This document shows, in pieces, positions 6,514 through 12,683 of a DNA stretch of 12,683 nt. A program made the translations under genes and the position numbers. Numbering within the stretch: position 1 is the stretch's first letter; the number at the start of each line of letters is the position of its first letter. The stretch is taken from positions 1 through 12,683 of the forward strand of contig WQSU01000036.1 in NCBI GenBank assembly GCA_009787675.1, read 5' to 3'. The notes below the pieces were generated by a model, which made no database searches, was not told the origin of the DNA, and was given only the letters and a program-made list of their open reading frames with translations. The stretch comes from Lentimicrobiaceae bacterium (lineage in GTDB: Bacteria > Bacteroidota > Bacteroidia > Bacteroidales > WCHB1-69).

Positions 6514-8364
6514 TTAGTCAAAAAATCTCCAAGTAATTCCAATACTTATATTGTATTTGTCTGTAGGAAAATTTGGGGTTGTAAAATTTCGGTAGTGCAT
6601 GAATGGCGGTAGCAGGTTGGCAATGCGAAAGAAGAAATTGATTCTATCAATCTGGACGGTTACATTAGCATCCCAAAAAACAAAATCACCAATATTTTGT
6701 GAATTTTGATAATAAAACTTGTGTAAAACAGGCAAATAGCCGTCAGCGGCATAAGTCGTATTGTACATTAAATCTGTTCCTACTTGAATTTTTAATCGCT
6801 TCTTTAATAGCTCAAAGATGTAAAAAACAGATAGTTTTCCGGCAAATAGAGGAACTTTAATAACATCATTGGTGCAGTGCTGCAAATTCAGGTTTGCTGT
6901 TGTTCCAAAATTCTTATATCGAAAAGGGACAAAAGCAGAAAGTTGAAGTAAATTTCCACTCTTCTCGTGTTGAATGGGATGCCATTGTTCCGAAAGATAC
7001 GCCCAATTGTTTATAAAAAAGTAACTTGCCGAAATCTTGTATTTTTCATAATTCCAAAACGCTTTAAGTTGCACCACATCTTGCTTTAAGAAAGTGGTGT
7101 CCCATTGAAAATAGTTGCTCCTTACATGTTGTAAAACATATTCGGGTGTATTGTGAAAAAAACTGGCATTGAAGCCAATGACATGCTCTTTTTCCCGATT
7201 AATTGCCCACGAAATTCCTGCATTTGCCAATAGATCATTTTGGGTATATCCATACACTGAATAAGAGATTTTACCGGTAATATCCAAGACATGAAATAAT
7301 CGAATGTGCGTTCTGGCAAACAAATACAAAGAATTGAAATGATTGCTCGAATATTTGAGTTCACTGTAATCGTGCAATGCCCCGCCAGCGATATGAAAGA
7401 AGTTCTTCTTGTCAATCAGTTCTTTAAAAGGTTTAAAATTGCTCCATTGTAACACATTTTTAACGGAAAGCAATCGTGTAGAATCATTTGAAATATCACC
7501 ATCAAAATGAGGATAATAAACGCTATCAGGTTCTGTATCGCTATAATTGATTGTGTTATGCGTGAGTTGAAAGTCGTAGGTAAAAGTTCCAAAATATTTC
7601 TTATCCTTGTTTATTATGTTGACATAATTTTGAAGGTTAATATCAAAAGCCATTATTCTTGACCTTGCTTTAGGATTATAAATAGCGGGTAGGTCAGCTC
7701 CATTTTTATAGGCATCCAAATCTTTCAAACCTCCAGAATCATCACTATTCAAATGGTTGAGAATAAAGCTGGTTTTAAATCCATAAATAGAAGACGGAGT
7801 TTCGTAGTGTAACAGAAAATCTGTGCAAATGTTTCGACTGATTTGATTGTTAAACGAGCCCTTACTAAAGGCATAGAAATTAAAATCGATGGTAACCCCT
7901 TTTACATATTGCGAAAAATCGGCAAAAAGTTCATTCAGGTTGGGTAATGTAATTGTGTAAGCTACTCTTGAATAAGTAGTTTTAAGCTTGGGAAAACTCA
8001 AATCCGATTGCTTTTTAAAGTAAAGCGGGTAAGGAAGTTGTTGATAAACAAACCCCATTTCTCTTTGATAATCAAAGACAATGGATTGATGCGCCTGCCC
8101 ATTAAGTCCCAAATTTTGATATATACCTTCCGGTTTAAGTAAAGGATCAAACAAGTGCGTAGAGATCATGCTTGTATCTACAGGTTTGAATGTGAGATGC
8201 TCAAATTCAATAAATTGTATATTAGAATAAGAAGTCGGCAAATAATAGGGCGATAGGTCCATTACAGAGTCTATTTCGTGCACGGCATGATATTGAGCAA
8301 GTGTGGTTGCACTATTTGCTATAAATAGAAGAATAAGGAAATATCGAATTATAGATGCTTGCAT
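6514..8364 (-). CDS. Putative outer-membrane porin (Porin_10-like beta barrel)
   Basis: This 616-residue protein carries a clear signal peptide (residues 1-23, probable cleavage in TLA-Q) and then a sequence dominated by alternating polar and aromatic/hydrophobic residues with many Tyr, Phe and Asn, as in outer-membrane barrels. It ends in ISIGITWRFFD, a plausible last strand with near-terminal aromatics. The N-terminal third (LGLNGQAHQSIVF, then YAFSKGSFNNQISRN) resembles the Bacteroidota putative-porin family Porin_10, whose members precede the barrel with a similar LGN-Gs-like motif. It is the last gene of a leftward cluster with the glycosyltransferase and the SRD5A-family protein, 9 bases from the latter. 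Substrate specificity is unknown. Confidence 0.82.
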   Translation of the reverse strand: MQASIIRYFLILLFIANSATTLAQYHAVHEIDSVMDLSPYYLPTSYSNIQFIEFEHLTFKPVDTSMISTHLFDPLLKPEGIYQNLGLNGQAHQSIVFDYQREMGFVYQQLPYPLYFKKQSDLSFPKLKTTYSRVAYTITLPNLNELFADFSQYVKGVTIDFNFYAFSKGSFNNQISRNICTDFLLHYETPSSIYGFKTSFILNHLNSDDSGGLKDLDAYKNGADLPAIYNPKARSRIMAFDINLQNYVNIINKDKKYFGTFTYDFQLTHNTINYSDTEPDSVYYPHFDGDISNDSTRLLSVKNVLQWSNFKPFKELIDKKNFFHIAGGALHDYSELKYSSNHFNSLYLFARTHIRLFHVLDITGKISYSVYGYTQNDLLANAGISWAINREKEHVIGFNASFFHNTPEYVLQHVRSNYFQWDTTFLKQDVVQLKAFWNYEKYKISASYFFINNWAYLSEQWHPIQHEKSGNLLQLSAFVPFRYKNFGTTANLNLQHCTNDVIKVPLFAGKLSVFYIFELLKKRLKIQVGTDLMYNTTYAADGYLPVLHKFYYQNSQNIGDFVFWDANVTVQIDRINFFFRIANLLPPFMHYRNFTTPNFPTDKYNISIGITWRFFD

Positions 8365-8373
8365 TTGAGAAAA

Positions 8374-9162
8374 TTAGTATATATATGGAAATATTTTCCA
8401 ACGGTTAAGTTTGGTGAAATCTTCTCCAAAAAATTGATAATAACGACAATAGACAGCTTTTGCGCGGGGCACCAAATTGGCAAATGCCCAACAGAAAAAC
8501 ACAACTCCAGCAAACGACCATGTTAAAATGGCAAAACCTAACCATTCCAATAATTCACCAAAATAATTTGATGAGTTAATTCTTTCAAATAAAAAACCTT
8601 TAGGAAGATAATAATTATTGTCTGTTTTCGATTTCCTTAACCTGCGTATAATCCTGTCTGAGTGCATGTTTACAGTCATTCCAAAAAAGAAGATGGCGGT
8701 TCCGACAATAAATTGGGGCGACCAGAACCAACTCAATTCATACATTTTAATGGGCGAAACAATAAAGAGCCAGCACCCTTGCATAAAGGCATTGCACAGA
8801 TTGAAAAATATGCCGGAAAAGATAACTGAAAGCGGCATTTTGCTGTCTCCTTTCATGAGTAGTGGAAACACAAAACAACGTTGCCCGTAGTGCAGCAGGA
8901 ATAACAAAAGAATAAAAGAAGTAACTACATTAAAAGGCTTAATGCCGTGATCCAGAGAAAGTCCGTAAATAATGAGCATGGCAACAAAAACAGGTGTTTC
9001 CATGAGCCACCATCCTAATTTACTGCTGATTGAGATTCCCCAGCGGTTGTTGAAAGTCATCCCGTATGCAACCGTAACGAACTGTAATGCAATAAAGACC
9101 ACTGCCGCCAAAGCTAACATGGCGTACAAAAAAATGTGATAAAATGTTATAAATGTCAGCAT
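8374..9162 (-). CDS. Steroid 5-alpha-reductase (SRD5A) family integral membrane protein
   Basis: This 262-residue, roughly seven-helix membrane protein matches the family of 3-oxo-5-alpha-steroid 4-dehydrogenases. Aligned by eye to human SRD5A2: the Glu57 position is Glu55 (WWLMETPVF), the Tyr91 position is Tyr92 (HYGQRCFVFP), and the NADPH-binding stretch is NMHSDRIIRRLRKS (165-178) followed by YYLPKGFLFERINSSNYFGELLEWLGFA. These are the residues that bind the substrate carbonyl and cofactor in that family. The usual His-rich RAxxHHxWY block is altered to RAKAVYCRYY and the terminal YPKxRK-IPF motif is degenerate. It lies 21 bases after the glycosyltransferase and 9 before the porin gene. 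The true substrate could be a steroid, a polyprenol or another lipid; family membership is secure, activity is not. Confidence 0.88.
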   Translation of the reverse strand: MLTFITFYHIFLYAMLALAAVVFIALQFVTVAYGMTFNNRWGISISSKLGWWLMETPVFVAMLIIYGLSLDHGIKPFNVVTSFILLLFLLHYGQRCFVFPLLMKGDSKMPLSVIFSGIFFNLCNAFMQGCWLFIVSPIKMYELSWFWSPQFIVGTAIFFFGMTVNMHSDRIIRRLRKSKTDNNYYLPKGFLFERINSSNYFGELLEWLGFAILTWSFAGVVFFCWAFANLVPRAKAVYCRYYQFFGEDFTKLNRWKIFPYIY

Positions 9163-9183
9163 ATTTTATTGTTTTATTAATTG

Positions 9184-10197
9184 TTAATTATCCAACGTTT
9201 TACCGTTGAATCGAGTTTTTTTCTTTATATAGTGCTCAAAAACAATAGATTTTCGAAAAGTTTGGTTGAAAACTTCTTCGTTAATAGGTGTTCTTTTTTG
9301 TTTGATTCGGCTAAAATGCTTCAAGAAAGAGAGTTGTGCGCGATATACGGCAACCGTATCTCTCCAGTGTCCTTGCAATAAAAAGAAAATAGCGGCAATA
9401 TTATCCAAAGGGAACCGTAAAAGGAAAACAGGAAGGAGTTTTTTTTTCGGTAAATTTTTGAGTAATAGAAACATATTGTTTCGAAAGTTGAGGTAAGTTT
9501 TTTTTGCACTGTTCTTTGGCAAAGTGCCGCCCCCCACATGATAAACCACCGACTTGGGTTCAACCATAACTTTATAGCCTAAGTTTTTCACTCGCCAGCA
9601 AAAATCGATCTCTTCCATGTGTGCGAAAAAGAGTTCGTCCAAGCCGTTTAGGGCGTGAAATACGGCGCTTCGTACAAATAACGCGGCGCCGGTAGCCCAA
9701 AACACTTCTATGGGGTCATCATATTGTCCGTTATCGCTTTCCAACGATTCAAATACCCTGCCCCTACAAAAAGGATAGCCAAGATGATCGATAAAACCTC
9801 CTGAGGCGCCGGCGTATTCAAATTTCTTTTTATCATTATAAGACAATAACTTTGGTTGAACAACAGCCACTTCAGGATGGCTATCCAGCAAAGAAATGAT
9901 AGGCGTTACCCAGTTTTCGGTTACTTCAACATCAGAATTGAGCAAACAATAATACTTGGCATCTATTAGCCGCAAAGCCTCATTATAGCCTTTTGAAAAG
10001 CCGCCGTTTTCGTTATTTTGAATAATCCTTATGAATGGAAAATTAGTTTTTAAAAACGCAATGGAGTTGTCTGTGGAAGCGTTATCAGCGATGATAACTT
10101 CTGTATATTCAGGTGCAAATTTTATAAGAATGGGCAAAAATTGAGCTAAAAACTTTTGCCCATTCCAATTTAAAATTACAATTGCCAATTTTGCCAC
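9184..10197 (-). CDS. Family 2 glycosyltransferase (rhamnosyltransferase-like)
   Basis: This 337-residue protein has a GT-A fold catalytic domain. The start LAIVILNWNG is followed by EVIIADNASTDNS (33-45), a NENGGFSKGYNEA segment (62-74) and LLNSDVEV (85-92), which supplies the metal-binding acidic residues. ATGAALFVRS (168-177) and FFAHMEEIDFCWRVKNLGY (190-208) carry the general-base region, and VYHVGGGTL follows. A hydrophobic stretch at about 253-275 may attach it to the membrane. The pattern is that of WbbL-type transferases that build surface polysaccharide on a lipid carrier. It leads the cluster with the SRD5A-family and porin genes and has a -7 box close to its start. Sugar donor and acceptor are unknown. 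Confidence 0.92.
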   Translation of the reverse strand: MAKLAIVILNWNGQKFLAQFLPILIKFAPEYTEVIIADNASTDNSIAFLKTNFPFIRIIQNNENGGFSKGYNEALRLIDAKYYCLLNSDVEVTENWVTPIISLLDSHPEVAVVQPKLLSYNDKKKFEYAGASGGFIDHLGYPFCRGRVFESLESDNGQYDDPIEVFWATGAALFVRSAVFHALNGLDELFFAHMEEIDFCWRVKNLGYKVMVEPKSVVYHVGGGTLPKNSAKKTYLNFRNNMFLLLKNLPKKKLLPVFLLRFPLDNIAAIFFLLQGHWRDTVAVYRAQLSFLKHFSRIKQKRTPINEEVFNQTFRKSIVFEHYIKKKTRFNGKTLDN

Positions 10198-10217
10198 AGG
10201 GAATATTTATTAATCGG

Positions 10218-10225
10218 CAAAAATA
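10218..10225 (-). promoter_or_regulatory. Candidate -7 box for the glycosyltransferase-SRD5A-porin cluster
   Basis: The minus strand reads TATTTTTG, a perfect TAnnTTTG, about 20 bases before the glycosyltransferase start codon. It sits in the same 12-base string (10214-10225) found before the Skp-like gene. This implies a very short leader of about 10-15 bases. No -33 TTG is visible. Confidence 0.45.
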
Positions 10226-10297
10226 GCATAAAAAGCATGCACCTAAATTACTTTCATTGATTCCATTAAGATCAGTGTTTTTTATCAGGCACCCAAA

Positions 10298-10399
10298 AAA
10301 GACTTTGTTTCGCTTGATACGTTTGTTGGCGCAAACTTTGATTGTGGTAGAATCAACGAAGGTTATACCTGTGGATTTTTCCCAAACAGATATGTTCCA
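10298..10399 (-). mobile_element. IS982-family transposase remnant (about 30 codons)
   Basis: Read leftward in the frame of the codon at 10369-10367, the DNA gives KSTGITFVDSTT, then IKVCANKRIKRNKVF. This is the region around the first catalytic Asp of IS982-family transposases, which typically read GISFIDST-x-L-x-VCHN-RRI-x-R-HKVF-KG. Similarity stops after KVF, where the expected KGxAxRGK block is replaced by unrelated residues, and on the other side by a stop codon and the 4Fe-4S fragment. No IS ends, no start codon and no later catalytic residues are present, so it is an inactive internal fragment. The usual VCHN appears as VCAN. Identification is from memory of the family motif. Confidence 0.7.
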
Positions 10400-10794
10400 G
10401 TTAGTGCATTAGACAGTTTATAGTTTTTTACATTCACCAACTCTTGCAAAGCACCCAGCGGGCACACGCCGGCGCAAAACACCCTGCCAAAAAGCAGTGT
10501 AAAGATAATGGGTAGCAGAAACAGTAACAAAACATACAACGGAATGGTAGGTCCATGATTTGCCAACACTTGCGCCACATTTTGTATCGCACCGATGCTA
10601 CACACGCACCTATGCCGAAAAAATCCAAAGTATACTACCGAAATAACCGATGTAAGCATCACGGGTACACGCACTTGCTTTTTCAAAACTGCCCATGCAA
10701 CAAAACTCATCAAGAGAAGGAGCATGGCGATATCAATGTATGCCCACAAGGCTTCATTGGGGATGAAGAGTTTTTGTTCAGGGTAAACGTATTC
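10390..10794 (-). pseudogene. Truncated NosR/NapH-like 4Fe-4S membrane protein fragment
   Basis: An open stretch of about 135-144 codons begins in mid-protein with EYVYPEQKLFIPNEALW and contains three hydrophobic segments. Its motifs are YFGFFRHRCVCSIGAIQN and FGRVFCAGVCPLGALQELV, typical of polyferredoxin-type membrane proteins (NosR/NirI/NapH-like) in Bacteroidota. Those proteins normally continue with more helices, a second cysteine motif and cytoplasmic 4Fe-4S ferredoxin clusters; here the frame runs into IS982-like sequence after NYKLSNALTG and stops at 10363-10365. The upstream side has no good start, because a TAG at 10800-10798 lies just before homology begins. Both ends are therefore missing and the piece cannot encode a working electron-transfer protein, although its surviving cysteines are intact. 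Confidence 0.75.
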
Positions 10795-11198
10795 TCGCTA
10801 CAAGCTTCCCACGTTTCTTTTCTATCTCCCTCAAAATTATACAAGACTATACTTGTGGGATAGAGCAAGTAAATCATCTCATTTTCTACAACAATATCAC
10901 GTACCTCTGCTTCTATTGCAAAATGGTTTACATATTTGCCTGTTAAATCAAAGATGGAAACGTTACCGTCTAATACAATATAAAGCATATCAATGTAAAT
11001 ATCAAAACATTGAATATCGGAATCAACCTCAAAACCATATATTTTTTGATATGGAGAAAGAAACACACATTCCTCCTGTACATCATCACATTGCACTGTT
11101 TTTCTATCAGCTTAAATAGAATTAAACATGTAATATCCAAATCCAACGATAATGGTGAAAATTAGGATGTTGAGGATTATTTTGAGGAGGTTATTCAT
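10795..11198 (-). pseudogene. Broken membrane-anchored propeller-like protein (N-terminal part)
   Basis: An ATG at 11198-11196 starts a 28-residue peptide (MNNLLKIILNILIF, then TIIVGFGYYMFNSI), a single membrane anchor. It is cut by TAA at 11112-11114, after which the same frame stays open for about 105 codons. The continuation contains FLSPYQKIYGFEVDSDIQCF, LYIVLDGNVSIFDLTGKYV and MIYLLYPTSIVLYNFEGD, which have the strand-turn-strand rhythm of beta-propeller blades, and ends near WEACSE. There the homology moves to another frame and to 4Fe-4S membrane protein sequence; this frame itself stops at 10710. The simplest reading is a gene with a nonsense change (for example AAA to TAA) and a 3' deletion. 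Alternatives are a separate 28-residue membrane peptide, or reinitiation at GTG 11096. I recall similar propeller proteins near redox 4Fe-4S genes in Bacteroidota. Confidence 0.68.
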
Positions 11199-11245
11199 TG
11201 GGTGAAAAAAATTTTTTTGAGCGCGAAATAAAGAAAAAACAGGTA

Positions 11246-11269
11246 AGGGCTACTTTTTCAAATAGCCCT
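11246..11269 (-). terminator. Intrinsic-type terminator downstream of the TPR/LuxR-type regulator
   Basis: Seven-base arms (11246-11252 and 11263-11269, AGGGCTA/TAGCCCT) surround a 10-base loop. Read leftward, the hairpin is preceded by a T/A run and followed by TTACCTGTTTTTTC, a T-rich tail. It lies about 190 bases after the regulator stop codon and 48 bases before the broken propeller gene, so it may end regulator transcripts or attenuate reading into the pseudogene. Confidence 0.6.
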
Positions 11270-11338
11270 CACAAAAAAAATTAAACCAAAAAAAAAATTA
11301 TCTATTAATAATAGAAAATTTCTAATTAAAATTGGCTG

Positions 11339-11346
11339 CAAAAATA
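11339..11346 (-). promoter_or_regulatory. Possible -7 box upstream of the degraded propeller gene
   Basis: The minus strand reads TATTTTTG, matching TAnnTTTG, about 140 bases upstream of the pseudogene ATG and on the far side of the terminator-like hairpin. Such a match is not rare in AT-rich DNA, and no -33 element is seen. Confidence 0.25.
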
Positions 11347-11455
11347 ACAGAACACAGCATAGAACCAGTGAAATAAGTATAGACAATGGATGTACAATGA
11401 AAGAAATTTATTTTGCTATAAATAAATTATTTACATTATTTTTATTGAAACCTTC

Positions 11456-12683
11456 TCACAATCCCGCCATAAAACAATCCAAATCCTCATCGTCGGCAAG
11501 CTGCAATTTCTTCTTGAGGCGATAGCGACTGGTAATAATGGTATTGGGAACAACATGTAAGAGTTGTGATATTTGCTTGTTGGTTAAACGCATTTTTATA
11601 TAGGCGCACATTCTCAAGTTTTCTTCGGTCAAATTGACACAAGTATGCTTGAGTTTTTCAAAAAAAAGAGGATGCACATTATCAAAGTGCATTTTAAAAT
11701 TTTCCCATTCTTCGTCAATATCTAAATTGCTTTGAATGATGTCGTTAATTTTTTTTGCCATCTTACTACTGTTTTCTTTATCTTCTAATATTTGAGTAGA
11801 TAAATCTGTGATTTGCTTTAGAATCACATTTTTATTCGATACTAACATGGAGTATGAAGTTAGTTCTCTCGTTTTTGCATCAATCACCTCTCTTTGTTTT
11901 TCCTTTTCTAATTTTCGTTGCCTCTTTTCGTATTGCTGTACCCTTTTCTCATGCTCCAATTTGGCTGTTAACTCACGGTTCTCACTAATTTTAAGCTGGT
12001 TTTGCTTATGTGTATAAATAAGGATTAATAATATGAGCAACAGGGAAGAAACCGATATGAAGACAATGAGTATTTCTTGCTTGTTTTTTAATTTAATAGT
12101 TTGTTCTGCAATGATCAACTCATTTTTAGATGCTTCTAAAAAAGTGTTTACATATTTTTGGTAGGTTTCAATCGCCACTAAATTGGAACGAAGGTGTAGC
12201 ATTAGAGATTTACTTTTTTTGGAATAAAACAACGCCTTTTCATATTGTTGTTGCTGTTCATAAACATAAGAGATATGATAGTACAAGCTCGTTAAACTAT
12301 AAAAATCATTATTGGCTTCCATCACTTCCAATGCTTTAAAATAGTAGTGTAACGCATTCGTATAATCTGCTTTCAGTGAATAGTAAGATCCTATAAAAGA
12401 GTGAAGTACAGAACGCCACTTAGGGTTTTCAAAATTTAAGGATTGCATTTTATTAAGGTAGATAAATGCACCGTCTGGATCTGTTTCAAAAAGAGAAACA
12501 CCAATATTGAGATAGAGTACGGGCAAGAGTTCTTCAAAATTTTCTCGTTTAAGTATTTCAGACATAGCGCATAATGAATCAATAGCTGCTTTGTTGCCCA
12601 ATATGGATTGTACTCTAAAAATATTTATTTTTATATAATAATGGTCGAAATATTGCAGAGAAGTGTATGTAATTGCTTCTGAA
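11456..12683 (-). CDS. TPR / transmembrane / LuxR-type HTH regulator (5' end outside window)
   Basis: The frame is open without a stop to the right window edge, so the N-terminus is missing and the TTG at 12601 is not the true start. From residue 1 at 12601: several TPR-like repeats at about 25-135 (for example SYYSLKADYTNALHYYFKALEV and YHISYVYEQQQQYEKALFYSKKS), a transmembrane helix at 177-197 (ILIVFISVSSLLLILLILIY), a charged coiled coil at about 205-245, and a C-terminal HTH at about 325-369 (LRMCAYIKMRLTNKQISQLL, then SRYRLKKKL). This is the widespread Bacteroidota architecture in which sensing repeats outside the membrane connect to a cytoplasmic LuxR-like DNA-binding domain. Signal and targets are unknown. 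The neighbouring broken locus is the nearest candidate target, but nothing shows regulation. Confidence 0.87.
   Translation of the reverse strand, partial: SEAITYTSLQYFDHYYIKINIFRVQSILGNKAAIDSLCAMSEILKRENFEELLPVLYLNIGVSLFETDPDGAFIYLNKMQSLNFENPKWRSVLHSFIGSYYSLKADYTNALHYYFKALEVMEANNDFYSLTSLYYHISYVYEQQQQYEKALFYSKKSKSLMLHLRSNLVAIETYQKYVNTFLEASKNELIIAEQTIKLKNKQEILIVFISVSSLLLILLILIYTHKQNQLKISENRELTAKLEHEKRVQQYEKRQRKLEKEKQREVIDAKTRELTSYSMLVSNKNVILKQITDLSTQILEDKENSSKMAKKINDIIQSNLDIDEEWENFKMHFDNVHPLFFEKLKHTCVNLTEENLRMCAYIKMRLTNKQISQLLHVVPNTIITSRYRLKKKLQLADDEDLDCFMAGL

Noticed and set aside
9266..9496. Rightward open frames antisense to the glycosyltransferase.
   Set aside because: No conserved motif or promoter; they are shadows of the well-supported leftward coding frame.
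10363..10749. Apparent 128-residue gene starting at a TTG.
   Set aside because: It is a truncated middle of a larger 4Fe-4S membrane protein. The TTG is an internal codon (EALW) and the last residues come from IS982-like DNA in the wrong frame, so it is annotated as a fragment.
11406..11429. Inverted repeat AATTTATTT/AAATAAATT after the regulator gene.
   Set aside because: The stem is purely AT with no following T-run of note; such repeats are expected in this very AT-rich stretch, and a better hairpin exists at 11246-11269.
11456..12601. Complete regulator gene starting at 12601.
   Set aside because: The same frame stays open to the window edge and the codon at 12601 is TTG within a helical repeat region, so the gene is partial.

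Overview
The window looks like chromosomal DNA of a member of the Bacteroidota, most likely Bacteroidales. It is AT-rich, and the start regions show the TAnnTTTG type of -7 box. Several protein types are typical of that phylum: a Porin_10-like outer-membrane protein, a TPR/transmembrane/LuxR-type HTH regulator, and membrane-anchored Skp-like and TPR proteins. I saw no tRNA, rRNA, CRISPR array or intact mobile element.

Left part (1-5411). The 3' end of dprA runs rightward and meets hup (HU protein), which runs leftward, at a perfect 15-bp inverted repeat. A leftward operon follows, read from right to left: Skp/OmpH-like protein, membrane-anchored TPR protein, ribH (lumazine synthase) and fmt (Met-tRNA formyltransferase), ending in an AT-rich hairpin at the fmt stop. 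Upstream of it, also leftward, lie a polytopic membrane protein and rnhB (RNase HII), which overlap by 40 bases.

Middle (5412-10230). prs (PRPP synthase) is the only complete rightward gene and has a clear Bacteroidota -7 box. It converges on a leftward three-gene cluster: family 2 glycosyltransferase, a steroid 5-alpha-reductase (SRD5A) family membrane protein, and a putative porin. The tight spacing suggests one cell-envelope transcript.

Right part (10298-11198) is a gene graveyard that ordinary ORF calling hides. In the leftward direction it holds the N-terminal part of a membrane-anchored propeller-like protein interrupted by an in-frame TAA, then after a frame break a NosR/NapH-like 4Fe-4S membrane-protein segment cut off at its C-terminal side, then about 30 codons of an IS982-family transposase. 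The fragments end just before the glycosyltransferase promoter. A terminator-like hairpin separates this debris from a leftward TPR/LuxR-type regulator whose 5' end lies beyond the window.

Most of the window is housekeeping: DNA uptake processing and packaging, translation initiation, riboflavin and PRPP synthesis, RNA primer removal and envelope biogenesis. I did not find a convincing new defence or mobile system. The items most worth a second look are the layered pseudogene/IS locus and the bacterial SRD5A-family protein with a diverged C-terminus.
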